Shown here piece by piece: positions 10,516 through 23,024 of a stretch of 64,000 nucleotides of DNA. How positions within the stretch are numbered: position 1 is the first letter of the stretch; each line of letters starts with the position of its first letter. The stretch is from Chrysemys picta bellii. Its lineage: Eukaryota > Chordata > Testudines > Emydidae. The position numbers were made by a program, and so were the translations under genes. The notes under the pieces are model-generated. The model was not told where the DNA came from. It saw only the letters and a list, made by a program, of their open reading frames with translations, and did not search any database. The stretch covers positions 38,489,549 through 38,553,548 of the forward strand of contig NC_088804.1 in the NCBI RefSeq assembly GCF_011386835.1, written 5' to 3'.

Positions 10516-12020
10516 TTGCATAGGTATACATCTTAAAATGCTGCTACACTATTTAACCTCTGGGGACAGTGAATTCCTTAGGCTGATTAAACACAGTGAG
10601 CCAAACCCAGAAATTCTCAATCAGTTTTTAAGTAGGTAGGACCCCCATCCACTGTTTTATAATCCCATCCAGTGTCAGGCAGAAGAGGCAAAGAAGAAAT
10701 CAAGAGAAGGACACAGCTTGCAAAAAACACATTCAACAACTTCCAAAGACTCCGGGGTTGTCGTAAGTTGACACTACTCAGCCACGCTAGATTGCTGACG
10801 GGCTGCATGTGGTCACTCCTCCACCAGGGATGTGGGAGCTGAACACTTAAGGAGGATACAGAGATGACTCAGAGGGTCTGAGTTTGGGCATTACAGAAGA
10901 ACATTAAAATGAGCTGGATCACCAAAACTAGGCACAATGAGGTAATGAGAAGTATGAATTGTTAAAAAGCTCACTTACTTGAGACCTTAGGAAGTCAATC
11001 ACATCTTTCTGAGATACGCTGATCTCAGAGTGACCTGACTGGAGCATTCATACTATCAGGCAAGATGCCAGGGAAACCAGTAAGAGGAGGAAAGAAAGCC
11101 AGCTACGTCAGAAACAGCACCAGATCAACCGGTATCCAAAGGAGAGTGGAAGCTTTATAACTCTGTTGTGACTGTGAAAGATGGGTGGTGGTGGTGGACA
11201 GCCTCCGTATTGGATATGTCACTTGAAGAAGAACAATCCACGCAGGGACCCATTGCTTTCATGTTATGGGAAAGGGACTGTGTCCTTCACCATTCTGAAG
11301 TCCTCAATCAATTCCCCTCTAACACCTCTTGTCTTGCTATGTAGTTCCCCACCCCCCAGCCGTCTCTCATATAGAAACAAATGGATGGCTTTGTAAATTA
11401 TCATCATCTCTCAGATCTTCTCTTTCATTTCCATCCCAACCCTGGAACAGCCCCCTGTTTTCTCCACCTCGAACTCACTCCTTCTCACCGTCCCACCTGT
11501 CACAGCCACTCGCCACCATCCTGACTCTTCAATCGGCCATGAGGAGGCACTGAGTCACATGATGCCTCCTCCCCTTCCGCCTATCTCCAGGGGGCTGCTC
11601 CAGCTCTCTCACCCTTACTGGCTAAGGAAGTGAAAAGCAAAGGCTGTGAAGGAAGCCTAAGTTGTCCTATACCATCACAAAGTCCTATGGCTAGGTCATG
11701 AAATTAGCCCAAATACAGCTACCTGGTTGGGTAACGTCTTCCATGAGTCAATTCCTTCCAGCTCATATACCCGTAGGAATGTCTTTGTAATACTTTCCAT
11801 TCCATTATAGAAATAAGGCACTGCTGGCCTTGTGTTATGGGGAAGGCCCTTTGTTTTCAGTTTTGACTGATTTTTACTGAAAAAGTCCCGTGTTTTACAA
11901 AAGCTATTACTTGTTTTTTACTGATTTTCACCCTAACTTTGGACTATTCAACTACATGAAAATACTGATTATGTTAAAAAAAGCCAGTACACTACATTAG
12001 TAGATGTGTTTATCTTAATA
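10516..12020. other. Unannotated stretch
   Basis: No convincing exon. 11820-11990 is T-rich with repeated tgatttttact and tgattttcac units and is probably an old repeat. Confidence 0.35.
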
Positions 12021-12028
12021 AGTTAGCC

Positions 12029-12362
12029 CACGGGTCGGCAACGTTCGGCACGCGGCTCGCCAGGGTAAGCACCCTAACGGGCCGGGCCAGTTTATTTACC
12101 TGCTGACGTGGCAGGTTCGGCCGATCGCGGCCCCCACTTGCCGCGGTTCGCCGTCCCGGGCCAATGGGGGCGGTGGGAAGCCGTGGCCAGCACATCCCTC
12201 GCCCGTGCCGCTTCCCGCCGCCCCCATTGGCCCGGGACGGCGAACCGCGGCAAGTGGGGGCCGCGATCGGCCGAACCTGCCGCGTCAGCAGGTAAATAAA
12301 CTGGCCCGGCCCGCTAGGGTGCTTACCCTGGCAAGCCGCGTGCCGAAGATTGCCGACCCCTG
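12029..12362. mobile_element. 334-bp palindromic hAT foldback element, copy 1
   Basis: Perfect 8-bp duplications agttagcc flank it (12021-12028 and 12363-12370). Nearly the whole element is one inverted repeat: left arm cacgggtcggcaacgtt and gccgggccagtttatttacc, right arm ggtaaataaactggcccggc and ttgccgacccctg. The arms meet near 12195. It is CpG-dense, contains CCAAT on both arms and is non-coding. Same family and same length as 41562-41895 and 55693-56026. Confidence 0.93.
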
Positions 12363-12370
12363 AGTTAGCC

Positions 12371-13335
12371 TAAGTGTAAATGCAAGGTTGTCTGTTAAAG
12401 TAAAGCTATGCAGTGGAACACAGATACACACACGTGTGCACATATATGTACATACTATGAATGTACAGTTCATAAAATAAACCACAGCATTAAACTGCAT
12501 TTACTTTCAATACTCTTACTTTCTCTATTTGTTGCATTTTTTCTGCCCTCACATCCCCTAACATTAATGTGGATTTTTATCCAGAAAATTGTGAAGTTAA
12601 TTTTTTGCACCAATTTTTACCCCGTTTTTAATTTTTCTAATAAACACAGACACATTCCCAGGAATTTTAAACAAAATAAAAACCAAAAACATAAGGCCTC
12701 GGTTATGATGGATTTATTGCTCTCCTTGGGTAGCTTGAAGCCTTTGGCTTCACGTCCCACAATACACCAGCCCCGGAAATGCACTGCTGGCCATGCCTTT
12801 TTGTATAATTGTTTGCTTCAGGTTTTTAATGTAGTGCTGACTTCCTCACCATGGGAATCCACTTTTGCTGACTCTACCCCAGTTGACTTCCCAGACTATG
12901 TCAGCCACCAGAATCCTCTCTCTTATGTCTACAGGCATCAGCCCCAAGGAACATACTCAATTTCCAGCCATCTCCTAGAGTAACTGGTACAGATTCCCTC
13001 TTTACATGCAGGTCATTATGAGTCGCCAAAGTCTCCAGTCACAAACCTCCCTCCTTAGAAATCCTTTGTAAGTGCTCCCGCATTGTGAAATCTCTGGTAT
13101 AAAGCAATGTGCAGAAAATAGTTCCTTGAACAACTCTTCCTTCCTGTGGCCAGTTTTGTGTAGACATGTCACAAAGGGGAAAAAAAAAAATCCTGATCTT
13201 GCTGAGGAAAGGTTTTCTTGTAAAGCTTCTCTTTCCGCTCAGTGGGAACATGAGCAAGCAGAATTAGTAGGCTGGGGCATGTCTCTTTCTCCGAAAGATG
13301 CACTTTCCAGTGGAACACTAGCAGCTCTCCAAATA
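12371..13335. other. Unannotated stretch
   Basis: The 191-codon frame at 12408-12983 lacks recognisable domains and splice context; I treat it as chance. Confidence 0.35.
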
Positions 13336-13343
13336 CCCAGGGA

Positions 13344-13467
13344 TAGGGTGACCACATGTCCTGATTTTATAGGGACAGTCCTGATTTTTGGGTCTTTTTT
13401 TTTTATATAGGCTCCTATTACCCCCCACCCCGTCCCGATTTTTCACACTTGCTGTCTGGTCACTCTA
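13344..13467. mobile_element. hAT-type MITE, 124 bp
   Basis: Ends tagggtgaccacatgtcc and ctgtctggtcactcta form terminal inverted repeats. Perfect 8-bp duplications cccaggga lie at 13336-13343 and 13468-13475. The interior has gtcctgatttttgggtc, a T-run and ggctcctattacccccc. Confidence 0.9.
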
Positions 13468-13475
13468 CCCAGGGA

Positions 13476-14685
13476 CAAAGTTTCCAAAGCAGCCTCTGAA
13501 CTTGCACATCCCCAGTTCTGGGCACTCAGAGCCTCGGGATTGCATGTGCAAATGGTGTTTCTATGTGGAAATGGGGTGGCAATGATGTCGGACTGGCGTC
13601 ATTCCTGGGGCACCCCGATACTATGTGTGCATGGAAAGATGAGCTTTGGAGCACCCCAAGGTATGTGCCCCAGAACAGAAGGGTTGCAATTTAAGTGTTG
13701 TGGAGAGGCCACTTTGAGATTCTGCCACTGGATTACGTTCAGTGCAGGCCGATACCGTGACCTTTGCAGTGATGATGGTACCGCACTGAGGGTTGGCCAG
13801 CATGTGCAGGAGGCCTTGGGAAGAAAAGTCAAAACCTCCAACTCCAAGCACACAACCCTCTGTCTGGAGCTGGGTTTGGTGGCCCATGAAATCCACCAAT
13901 GAGGAGTCACCGCTGTGGATGGTCCTGAATTTAACATGGATCCACTGGGATCTGGAAGGCACTGTGTGGCCTTAAGCAGAGTGAAGCTCAGCAGTGGGAA
14001 AAGACCTGTCCACCAGCCCCATTCTTCAGATCCCACGGGGGCCCGGGAGAGAGAAAATCCACTGCACCCCCACAACACACACACACACACACCGTCCCAG
14101 GCATGGGGGTCAGGGGAAAGTGGGGTGAGAAGGAGCGAAGCAAGACAGAAAGGATTTGTGGGTAAGGAGAGAACTCCCATCCCAAAGACGGGCCTGCACA
14201 GCTCCTCCCACTCATGCACCAGAGAGAACTGAACAAACCATTACTAGGTCTGACGCAGAAAGTCACTACTCCGCTCCATCTCCCTGGGGTTACAACACTG
14301 CAGAGGTTCCTAGAAGGCAGGCTCCAGAATGGCTGGAGAATAACACCCACCACGCTCCCTCACCAGCACATTCCTTTCAAGCGCTGCAGCACAAAGGAGA
14401 AGATGTAATCAGCTCTGCCCCCAGCCATATCTTACCTGGGAAGAGGGTTTTGCAGTGTGGAAGCAGCTGCATGAACCTCAGAGCATGGGGGGGGGGGTTA
14501 CTAAATCTGCCAGGCTGACTGAGGACAATCATGCATGCATCAAAAGCAGTAGCACCTCAGCAAACCTTAGTATTGCAGAGTACAGCACCGTGTGCTGGGG
14601 TGACAGGATTCCTGAAAGGGCCCGAAATGCACATGCAGCTATTCCTACACACAGAGATGACAATGCCTAGCTCTTAGCTAGCCCG
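13476..14685. other. Unannotated stretch
   Basis: It contains an (AC)n microsatellite and a short G-run near 14487. The overlapping long frames on both strands at 13599-14353 show no recognisable protein. Confidence 0.35.
14074..14092. repeat. (AC)n microsatellite, about 9 units
   Basis: Uninterrupted AC dinucleotides, visible directly. Confidence 0.9.
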
Positions 14686-14689
14686 TTTT

Positions 14690-14865
14690 TTTTCAGGAGA
14701 TCTCAAAGCACTTTGCAAAGGAGGTCATGATCATCATCCCCATTTTACAGATGGGGAAACTGAGGCACAGAGCGGGGCAATGTCTTATCCGAAGTCATGT
14801 GGCAGAGCCAGGCATAGAAGCCTGTCCAGTGCTCTACTCACTCTAGCACACTGCCTCCCATTGTA
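14690..14865 (-). repeat. MIR-like SINE, antisense
   Basis: It carries the amniote MIR-type core aaagcactttgcaaaggagg, ccccattttacagatgggga and aactgaggcacagag, then the reversed tRNA-like end. An old, pre-turtle insertion by its divergence. Confidence 0.65.
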
Positions 14866-14889
14866 GCCATTTATTCCTAAACAAAGGGT

Positions 14890-16045
14890 AGGAATAAATG
14901 GTCAGTTTTCAGAAAGGAGAGAGGTAAATTGAGGTGTCTCCCAGGTGTCTGTACTGGGACCAGTCCTATTCAACATATTCATAAATGATCTGTAAAAGGG
15001 GGTAAACAGTGAGGTGGCAAAATTTGCAGATGATACAAAACTACTCAAGATAGTTAAGTACTAGGCAGACTGCGAAGAGCTGCAAAAGGATCTCTCAAAA
15101 CTAGGTGACTGGGCAACAAAATGGCAGATGAAATTCAATGTTGATAAATGCAAAGTAATGCACATTGGAAAACATAATCCCGAGTATACGTATAAAATGA
15201 TGGGGTCTAAATTAGCTGTTACCACTCAAGAAAGAGATTGTGGAGTCACTGTGGATAGTTCTCTGAAAATATCCACTCAATGTGCAGCGGCAGTCAAAAA
15301 AGCGAACAGAATGTTGGGCATCATTAAGAAAGGGATAGATAATAAGAAAATATCATATTGCCTCTATATACATCCATGGTACGCCCACTTCTTGAATACT
15401 GCGTGCAGATGTGGTTGCCCCATCTCAAAAAAGAAATATTGGAATTTGAAAAGGTTCAGACAAGAACAACAAAAATGATTGGGGATATGGAGCGGCTTCT
15501 ATATGAGGAGAGATTAATAAGACTGGGACTTTTCAGCTTGGAAAAGAGACGACTAAGGGGAGATATGATTGAGAGGGCTATAAAATCATGACTGGTGTGA
15601 AGAAAGTAAATAAGGAAGTGTTATTTACTCCTTCTCATAACACAAAAACTAGGAGTCATCAAATGAAATTAATACGCTGCAAAAGGAAGTATTAATAGAC
15701 AAACAAAAGGAAGTATTTCTTCACACAACACACAGTCAACCTGTGGAACTCCTTGCCAGAGGATGTTGTGAAGGCCAAGACTATAACAGGGTTAAAAAAA
15801 GAATTAGATAAATTCATGGAGGATAGGTCTATCAATGGCTATTAGCCAGGATGGGCAGGTCTGGTGTCCCTAGCCTCTGTTTGCCAGAAGCTGGGAATGG
15901 CCGACAGGGAATGGATCACTTGATTCCCTGTTCTGTTCATTCCCTCTGAAGCACCTGGCATTGGCCACTGTCGGAAGACAGGATACTGGGCTAGATGGAC
16001 CTTTGGTCTGACCCAGTATGGCCATTCTTATGTTTTTATGTATCT
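14890..16045 (+). mobile_element. CR1 LINE, longest copy, with reverse transcriptase domain end
   Basis: A 5'-truncated CR1 starting inside the reverse transcriptase domain. Translation of 14940-15060 gives GPVLFNIFINDL, a stop, and then VAKFADDTKLLKIV, the FADD catalytic box. Next come the thumb region (KFNVDKCKVMHIGK, CGVTVDSSLKISTQCAAAVK), YEERLIRLGLFSLEKRRLRG and LVWNSLPE-like remnants. The 3' UTR follows (ctggcattggccactgtcgg, gggctagatggacctttggt, ctgacccagtatggcc). In-frame stops and frameshifts make it non-functional. Confidence 0.92.
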
Positions 16046-16159
16046 ATGTGTAAACACACAACAAACAGACCTGGTACAACTTGTTTCCAATGGTTGTACA
16101 CAGTGTCCAAGAAAAGAGATTACTTCACCCACCCTATCTCTCCTGTATCCAAGCAGGCA

Positions 16160-16420
16160 TTTTCATTTTTAAAAATGGCCTTTTTTTCAGAAACAGTATT
16201 TTTTGGCAAAAAATTGTCTACTTGGTCAGATTTTGGGGGAAGGGGTTTTGTGAAAAATGTGCCTTTTTTCAATGTTTCTTTTAGAGTCAGTGTTGAAAAC
16301 ATTATCCAAATGCTTATCGACACTTGTTTGTGCAAAGTTTTGACAATTATTTCAGGAATGTTTCCAAGGAAAGTTTGGAGGGAAAAATGGGGGGGAAATG
16401 GCAATTAAAAATATAAGCAA
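16160..16420. repeat. AT-rich low-complexity repeat related to 26430-26715
   Basis: A run of T- and A-rich motifs (ttcatttttaaaaatggcct, ttttttggcaaaaaattg, gaaaaatgggggggaaatgg) of the same character as 26430-26715. No coding potential. Confidence 0.5.
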
Positions 16421-16850
16421 ATGAAAAATGGATCCATTTCAAATCCTTTGACTTGGAAATCTTGAGGAAAATGAGTTTGCCATTTCTTGACTAGCTCTGC
16501 ACACATGTACATATAGATCAAATCTAGAAATGTTATTAATATGCAGGCTGTCTTTAAGCTCAGCAAGGATCGAAAGATTGTCCCAGCCATGAAGGGGTGA
16601 TCATTAGAATTTGAACTTTCATTCATTGAAAACTGACAATTTGCTGCCCATGTAGGTTAAAAACTTGGAAAGAACTTACAGGTTTTGACTGGATGAATCT
16701 GACACTGATATACAGAGGTAGGTCATATCCTGAAACAGAAGGAAGGAGACAACATTAAAATGCCTTCAAGAAGCTTGTAACCAGAAATCTCCAACCCCTA
16801 CGACCCTCTTAACCCCACCCCCCACCCCAGATTGTTCTTACAGCATCACC
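16421..16850. other. Unannotated stretch
   Basis: No exon or named repeat seen. Confidence 0.35.
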
Positions 16851-16851
16851 C

Positions 16852-18137
16852 GTGTGACGTTGTTAAACCAGATGCCAGCTCTTGCCAAGTCTGTAGGTGT
16901 CAGCTGAGCACTGACAAATTTATAGCTGGAAACTAGACCAGTTCACCTATATGTTAATATCGTTCAAGATCGATGTTAGACTTGTAAGGATGTGTTTAGT
17001 CTCTATAAAATGCTTGTAAATTGCTTCCTGCGTTAATCTCACTTGGAATGGCTGTATTCCAGGCTACCAGGTAAAATATGTTTGTTTTATAATTGTAAAA
17101 ATGCCTGCTCTGAACTTGTGAACTCAGACGGGAAGAGTGGCTCCCCCCGCCCATCCAGAAGAATTATCAGAATTAGGTGTGCCATCCTAGAACATGCATC
17201 CATGGGGAACTACGTGCAGAAGGCCTCGTTCCATGGGTTTGAATGCTGGAAGAGGGAAATGAAGATAGCTGACATGAAGATTTTTCATCTCTTTGCTGTT
17301 TGGACTCTTACAAGGGCTGGAGCTAAGAAACAAAAAGCAGAGATCCCCAGGATCAACCTGGGTTAGCCCTGAAAAGACATTCAATGCTGACGGATTACTA
17401 CATCTCTGTCGCTTTTGGAGCCAAATACTGCAACTCATTTGTGCATATCTCTTGCCTCCTGTAAATAACGCTCTCATTGTTTTTCCTAGTTAATAAATTC
17501 TTAATTAGTTTGCGATAGGATTGACTTCCAGTGTTGTCTCTGGTGTGAGATCTAAGGTACAAATTGATCTGGGGTAAGTGACTGGTCTCTTGGGACTGGG
17601 AGCAACCTGAATATTTTGTTGTTTTTTGGTGTAAGTGACTATTTATCACCAAGTGCAACCTGCCTGGGTGGCAAGATAGACTGGAGTGCCCAAGGGGGCT
17701 GTCACTCCATAGTAAGACTGGTACAGGGATCCAGGAGGTCACATTTGTTATCAGGTTGATGAAATCTAATTATAGAACACAGCACCGGTTTGGGGCGTCT
17801 GCCCTGCTTCTGACAGTCTGCCCTGAGGTCAGCGGCACTCTAGGCACCAGCGCTCTAAGCGCCTGCCTGGGGCGGCAAGCTGCAGGGGGGCACCCTGCCG
17901 GTGCCTGCGAGGGCGGCAGTCAGGCAGCCTTCTGCGGCTTGCCTGCGGGAGGTCCGCCAGTCCCGCGGATTCGGCAGCAATTCAGCGGCAGGTACGCCGA
18001 ATCCGCGGGACCGAGGACCTCCCGCAGGCAGGCCGCCAAAGGCAGCCTGCCTGCCGTGCTTGGGGAGGCAAAAAAGCTAGAGGTGCCCCTGCCTGAGGTT
18101 GGCACTCATGGTCGTGAGCCACTCCGGACTGCATGAC
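16852..18137 (+). mobile_element. LTR-like retroelement fragment, interrupted by a MITE
   Basis: This block resembles a dispersed turtle repeat that I associate with LTR elements. It contains a poly(A) signal AATAAA at 17492-17497 (agttaataaattc), followed by ggtgtgagatctaaggtaca, aagtgactggtctcttggga and gggtggcaagatagactgga. After the nested MITE the same repeat resumes at 18092. I see no open gag or pol frame, so it may be a solo LTR plus leader. TG...CA boundaries and a target duplication could not be fixed, so the limits are approximate. Confidence 0.45.
17830..18091. mobile_element. hAT-type MITE nested in the LTR-like block
   Basis: Perfect 8-bp duplications cctgaggt lie at 17822-17829 and 18092-18099. 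Ends are cagcggcactctag and ctagaggtgcccctg. The interior contains a strong palindrome (cgggaggtcc and cccgcggattcggc against gccgaatccgcggga and ggacctcccg). Its layout parallels 1096-1345. Confidence 0.88.
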
Positions 18138-19639
18138 AACCAGCTTGGGATGAAATCCTGGCCCTGCTCAAGTCAAAGGCCTTAGCAAAAGGCTGGCCAC
18201 ACAAAATCCAGGATGGAATATGGGTAAAAGTTCCCCAAAGGAGGATGGGAAAATATCATTGAATTTCCTGGCTTAATCAAGTTTGTGGATTCTGGGTGAT
18301 TTATAACATGCTTTTCAGACAACCCCAGCCCCTATCCAGACTGGTGAAAGGAGTTATTAAGGGTAGCATCCACTATGTGCCAGGCACTTTCCAAGCACTT
18401 AAGGAAAGCCCTTGCACCGGGCTCACAATGTAATCACACTAAAACCCAGCTAACAGCAGCCATATTTAAAACACATGGTGGAATCCTGGCCCCATAGAAG
18501 CTAATGGGAGTTTTGCCATTAACATCATCATGTCCCCAGGATTTCATCTACTGTACCTGCTTAACACTGAATTGGTCTAACTAGCCCTGTCCTGATCCCA
18601 GTGAAGAGGGGCTTTTCTTTCTTAAAGTGGTCAGCATTCTACGGATAGTACCCAAAATAAAGTGAAATTCACATGGCGCAGCCAAGGCATGAGCTCTGGA
18701 GCACTCGTGATTCCCATGGTGAAGCTACTGGAAGCAGATGGGAATCTCACAAACCCATATTTAGGGGCCCTCGTTACAACACAGTTTTCCCTGACCCAGT
18801 TGCCACGTGGTTCCCTCTGGTGCTACAAACGGGACTTTAAGCAAGTGCTGAGACCACGCTAAAGCCACGAATTTGGCACAGTTCATGAACGTGGTTAGAA
18901 CGCAGATAGTTCCCATCTATTCCTCAACGTGGCCTCATGCTGTATTGAAGCTGGGGGAGGACGCGTTGTAACTAGTTCGCCTGCCATGGAGCTAGTTGTC
19001 ATGGAGATGGGTGCCTCACCTGGACTAGGAAGATGGTGTGTAAACATGTACATGTGAAATCACTCTCATCAGTGCATTATCTCCTTTTTTATTTACCTTT
19101 ATATATATAAAAAAAATCAGGCCTGCTGCATTGTGTGGGGAGGGGGCAGGTTTAAATTTACTTCTTTTCTTTAAAACAATGCTTCCCAGATCCTCCCCAG
19201 CGCGGCCCTGACATTAGAAAGTGGGATGTTTTTAAGGCTCCCGCTCCACAGCAAAGTGGATGAGAATCCTGCCAGTTTGAGCAGGTAAACACCAGTTTGC
19301 TGCAGTTCTCCTTCGATCTCTTTGCTGTGTGTCTGTGACCAGCTGCACTGGACTTTTCAATACAAACAACCCGTAAGCAACCAGGGCTAGACCCAAAGCC
19401 AAACTGAAGTCAGCGGAAAGGCTCGCCTTGGCGTCAGTGAGCTTTGGATCAGGCCCTAGGGAAACGGACTATAATTATGATTTATTTCTGTGTATTACCG
19501 TAGCAGCGAGGAGTGAAGCGGGACCCCACTGTGCCACAAACACACAAGGCTCTGGGACCGAATGTCTGAAAGAGGGACCATCGATTCACAGACCATCTAG
19601 TCAGACCTGCATGGGCGGCGTGTGAACCCCCTCTTAGAG
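18138..19639. other. Mostly unannotated; one small MITE at about 18479-18546
   Basis: 18479-18546 (ggaatcctggccccatagaa to tccccaggatttcatc) is a small dyad-symmetric element, with a related scrap near 18150. I see nothing else nameable. Confidence 0.4.
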
Positions 19640-19975
19640 GAGGCTAGTCCCCAGCTCTGCCCCTTCCACCCAAGGCCCTACCCCTAGCCTGTCCCTTCCG
19701 CTCCGCCCGAGCCCCCCACCGTGGCCGGAAGAGCCCCAGCCGAGCCGCCCTGAGCTGCCAGTCAGCCCGCCCGCCCCAGCCACGCCAGCCGGCCCAAACA
19801 CCAGCCCGCCCGCCCGAGCTGCCCTGAGCCCCAGGACCCCAGCTGGAGCTGAGTTTACGCTGGCTTCAGGGGCAGACGCGGAGCAAGGGCGGGGCCTCAT
19901 GGCAGAGCATGGGCGGGGCCATGGCCTGGGTTTGGGGAGGCTTAGCCTTCTCTGGCCTATTATACCCACCACCCA
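19640..19975. mobile_element. Probable GC-rich MITE
   Basis: Left ggaggctagtccccagctct and right gtttggggaggcttagcctt form imperfect inverted ends around a (C)GCCC-rich core with tandem gcccgcccg-type units. No target duplication was defined. Confidence 0.4.
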
Positions 19976-21515
19976 CGAGAACCCGGGCCACAGAACCTTC
20001 CCACACAGCCCCTCTCATCAACTTCTATTACATGGGATGCGCCCAGCAGAGAGACACAACACGTGGCCCTCATGGTAACACTACCCGTCTCTGTCCACCC
20101 TGTGCGTACCTCACGATACGCTGCAGAGAACCAGAGCTCACTCCCAGGGCTGTAGATCATTCTCCACCTTTTCCTGAGACTCTCCTCTCTTCCTAGCGGG
20201 GCTGAGTCCGGCCCCGCACGTAACTCAGGTCGCACGGGATTTGGGGACCCAGGTCTGTGGTTCGGCTTGTGGAGGAAACTCGAGCCTCAAGCCGCCTGTG
20301 TCTGCCCCCTCCTGACTCTGGTGATGAAGTAGCTCAGGCCTCTGTGACCCTGGCGTCCAAGGTCTGCAAGGATGGGAATCCCCTCCTGGGCACTGCTCCC
20401 ACACTGAACCCAGGCCCGTGGGATTTCCAACGAGACCGCGTGTGAACCAGCCCACAGAGCACGTGTCCCACTGTGACTGACGTGCGAGTGCACACTAGAA
20501 GCCAGAATTGCCACTGCCCTGTCACACAAAGTCCCTGGAAGCCAATGAGCTGGCGGTGCTTGTTACCCCTAATCTCATCTATTCTTCTAGCCCTCCCACT
20601 CCCATAGAGGAGGCACCTTGAGTCTCTCAGCAGGGCCTAACCTCTCCGCCCCAGCCTGGGCTTACCTGGGGGCCATCTCCAGCTTAGCCAGGCCATTCTG
20701 ATGCTCCGTTATGGAGGAGACGCCTGTGCAAAGCGCTCACCTATAAAGTGCCGGGCTCAGGCCTCTCCTGAGCTCCAGTGGCAGGGAGTTCTGCAGGCCA
20801 GAAGAGGGTGCGCTGGCTGCAGCCAGGCCGTGGGTTTGCACGGCCAGCAAACCTCACCTGGAAATGACGGATGGGGAATGGACAGTGACCCGCCCCCCAG
20901 GCGATGCTGTCTCCGAGGGTGTGTGACTCTCGGGAGCAATGACTCAGACGGGCCATGGGGATTTGAGACCCACATCTCCCATTGGCAAGAGCAGGACAGA
21001 GCCCCTGCCCTGCATGCTGCTGAGAGCATGATAGGAAACAGGGTCCAGTCTTGAGGACGGGCCAGGACTGAGTGGCCGACTGCCGGGAGCTGCACTGCCT
21101 GGTCAGTTATGGAGAGGTCTCCCCTGGGACTCACCACCCTCCTCGCCCTGCCCCTCTGCAGCCTGCATGGCTTTCTCAGCCCTATCTCTAGTATGCAGGC
21201 TGGCCAAAGGACTGTGCAGCATCTGAACCTGTGCCACAACTGGGACAAGCACCTGGCCCTTACTCCCTCCCCCCCAGCAGCCTGGAGAGCACTTCAGTGT
21301 GTCACTGCAGCATGGGGCTTTAAACTCGCTGGCTAGGCCAATCCCCATCACCTGGGGCGCCTGGGCTGTCCCAGCCACATCAGGCAGCGCCAGCAGCACT
21401 GCCAGGGGAGCTCCCCTCCATTGGTGTCATTCTGATTAGGAGAAGGTGGGTCTTAGTCCTCCTGAAGGGTTGGTCCACATCAGAGGATAAAAGTCTACTA
21501 TTGCTGCCAGTTAAT
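19976..21515. other. Unannotated, moderately GC-rich stretch
   Basis: Several overlapping frames on both strands, but no recognised protein domain or repeat family. Confidence 0.35.
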
Positions 21516-21519
21516 AGAC

Positions 21520-21645
21520 TTCGGCCCGGATTTTAAAGGTATCTAGCCACTGTGGCGCTCAGGATCCCAACGCCTGATTTAGGAGCCTAAATCTCCTTTT
21601 CAAAAGGGTTTTAAGCAACACCTACATACTTTTAAAACTCTGGGC
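21520..21645. mobile_element. Old MITE ('aggtatctag/ggagcctaaat' type)
   Basis: gattttaaaggtatctagcc and gatttaggagcctaaatctc are typical of a widespread short element with t(a/t)ggcgcctaa motifs. Another likely member is at 42238-42340. Confidence 0.4.
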
Positions 21646-22981
21646 CCACACTTCTTACGTCCAAGAGTAGAGGCTTTTAGGGCTGAAGGCCCTGGATTCA
21701 CATGCCCACTGTCAGCTCAAGCAGGGCCGGTTCTAGCCGCTCATTGCCTGGTCGGAGACGCTGGAGGTGCCTGTTGCACTGCAGCAGGACTGGGACCACT
21801 TCACTGCTGGGAAAGTGGATCTGGAGTCAGCCGGTACATGTGGAATCTCAGGGATTCTCTTCACACACACACACCCCGAGACGTATTCTCAAGGCATTAT
21901 GGGTAGCACACTCTCAGTCTAAAAGGAAAGCAGTTCCTCACTCACCCTAACCTCACAGGTCTTCTGCAAGGATGTGCATCTCCTCCACACGAGTTCATCT
22001 CACCTGTGCTGCTCAGGCCCTGTGGAAGACGCTCACCCTGTGTGATGGCTGGACAAGACATAGCTAGTGATTTGAGAAATCAGTGAACGTGAAGCTGTGA
22101 AAATGCGGGGGCTAGAGCCAGGCACAACGGGGGCAGCTGCTGCGCAGTCTCCCACAGACATGGTCCTCAACAAGGCCACTTTCGTAGGGTGAGCACAGCC
22201 AATGCCAAGCGCGGGGCGTCCTCCTGTCTCCAGCAGCACAAACGTTCATTGAGACCCAACTCCAGTCGGAGAGCTCCTCGCTGCTGTGATCTTGGATGGA
22301 TTGGGCCTAACAAACCTGAAGGAGGTGCAGGGGCCTTTGAATGGGAGATGGAACTTTCCACTACCAGGTCATCAGCAGAGACAGGCATCTGATGGCACAG
22401 TCGCTCTGGGAAAGCAGTTTGGTGGTCTCAGTCCAGTCTCTAGAGGGGCAGCTGTCCAGATCTCAAAGGTTACCTTCACGGGCAGCACCCTGCTGGCTAA
22501 GAGGCCAAGGTTCAAATAAGCTACAGGCTGAATTACCCACCTTTGTACCCCTAGAGATGGCCCCTGCAGGTGAAGGGAAACCTGCAGTGGCCTGGCCTAT
22601 GCTGTGCCAATCAATACAGCTACGGGTGGGGATTATGAAAGCCGTGTCTTTGGCTGGGATCCATTGGCAGATTCAGGCCAAAGAACAATCAGACAGTCCA
22701 TCCCTGGGGAATCTCTCGCTCTGCCTGTGCATCTGCCAAGAACTCTGCTCCTTTTCTTATGGGAAAAGTCTTATTCCGGATCCACCTCTCAGTCTGTAAG
22801 AGGCAGAGGAGGCTTCTCAGGGATCTCCTTGCGCTCTCCTCTACTGTCCCCCTTGGAGCGGAGGTATACTGGTCTGTCTCTCCTCTCTAGATATTTATGG
22901 TGTCTGGGTGCCATCAGAACTGTTGATCCCCAAGGCTGGCTGTTTCCTTTCAGAGCTTCTCAGTGTTCCTGTGTGCATGTA

Positions 22982-22984
<3 letters not shown>
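21646..22984. other. Unannotated stretch
   Basis: No exon or repeat family supported. Confidence 0.35.

Positions 22985-23022
<38 letters not shown>
22985..23022. repeat. (AC)n microsatellite, about 19 units
   Basis: Perfect uninterrupted dinucleotide run. It creates false His-Thr and Val-Cys repeat frames on the two strands. Probably polymorphic in length. Confidence 0.95.

Positions 23023-23024
<2 letters not shown>

Noticed and set aside
12010..12299. Frames within the palindromic elements (also at 41342-41959 and 55620-56109)
   Set aside because: Mirror-image frames from a non-coding GC-rich inverted repeat.
13599..14353. Overlapping long minus frames
   Set aside because: No recognised domain, no splice context, equally long frames on the other strand.
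22985..23022. CRISPR or structured repeat array
   Set aside because: A simple dinucleotide microsatellite; no repeat-spacer pattern anywhere in the window.
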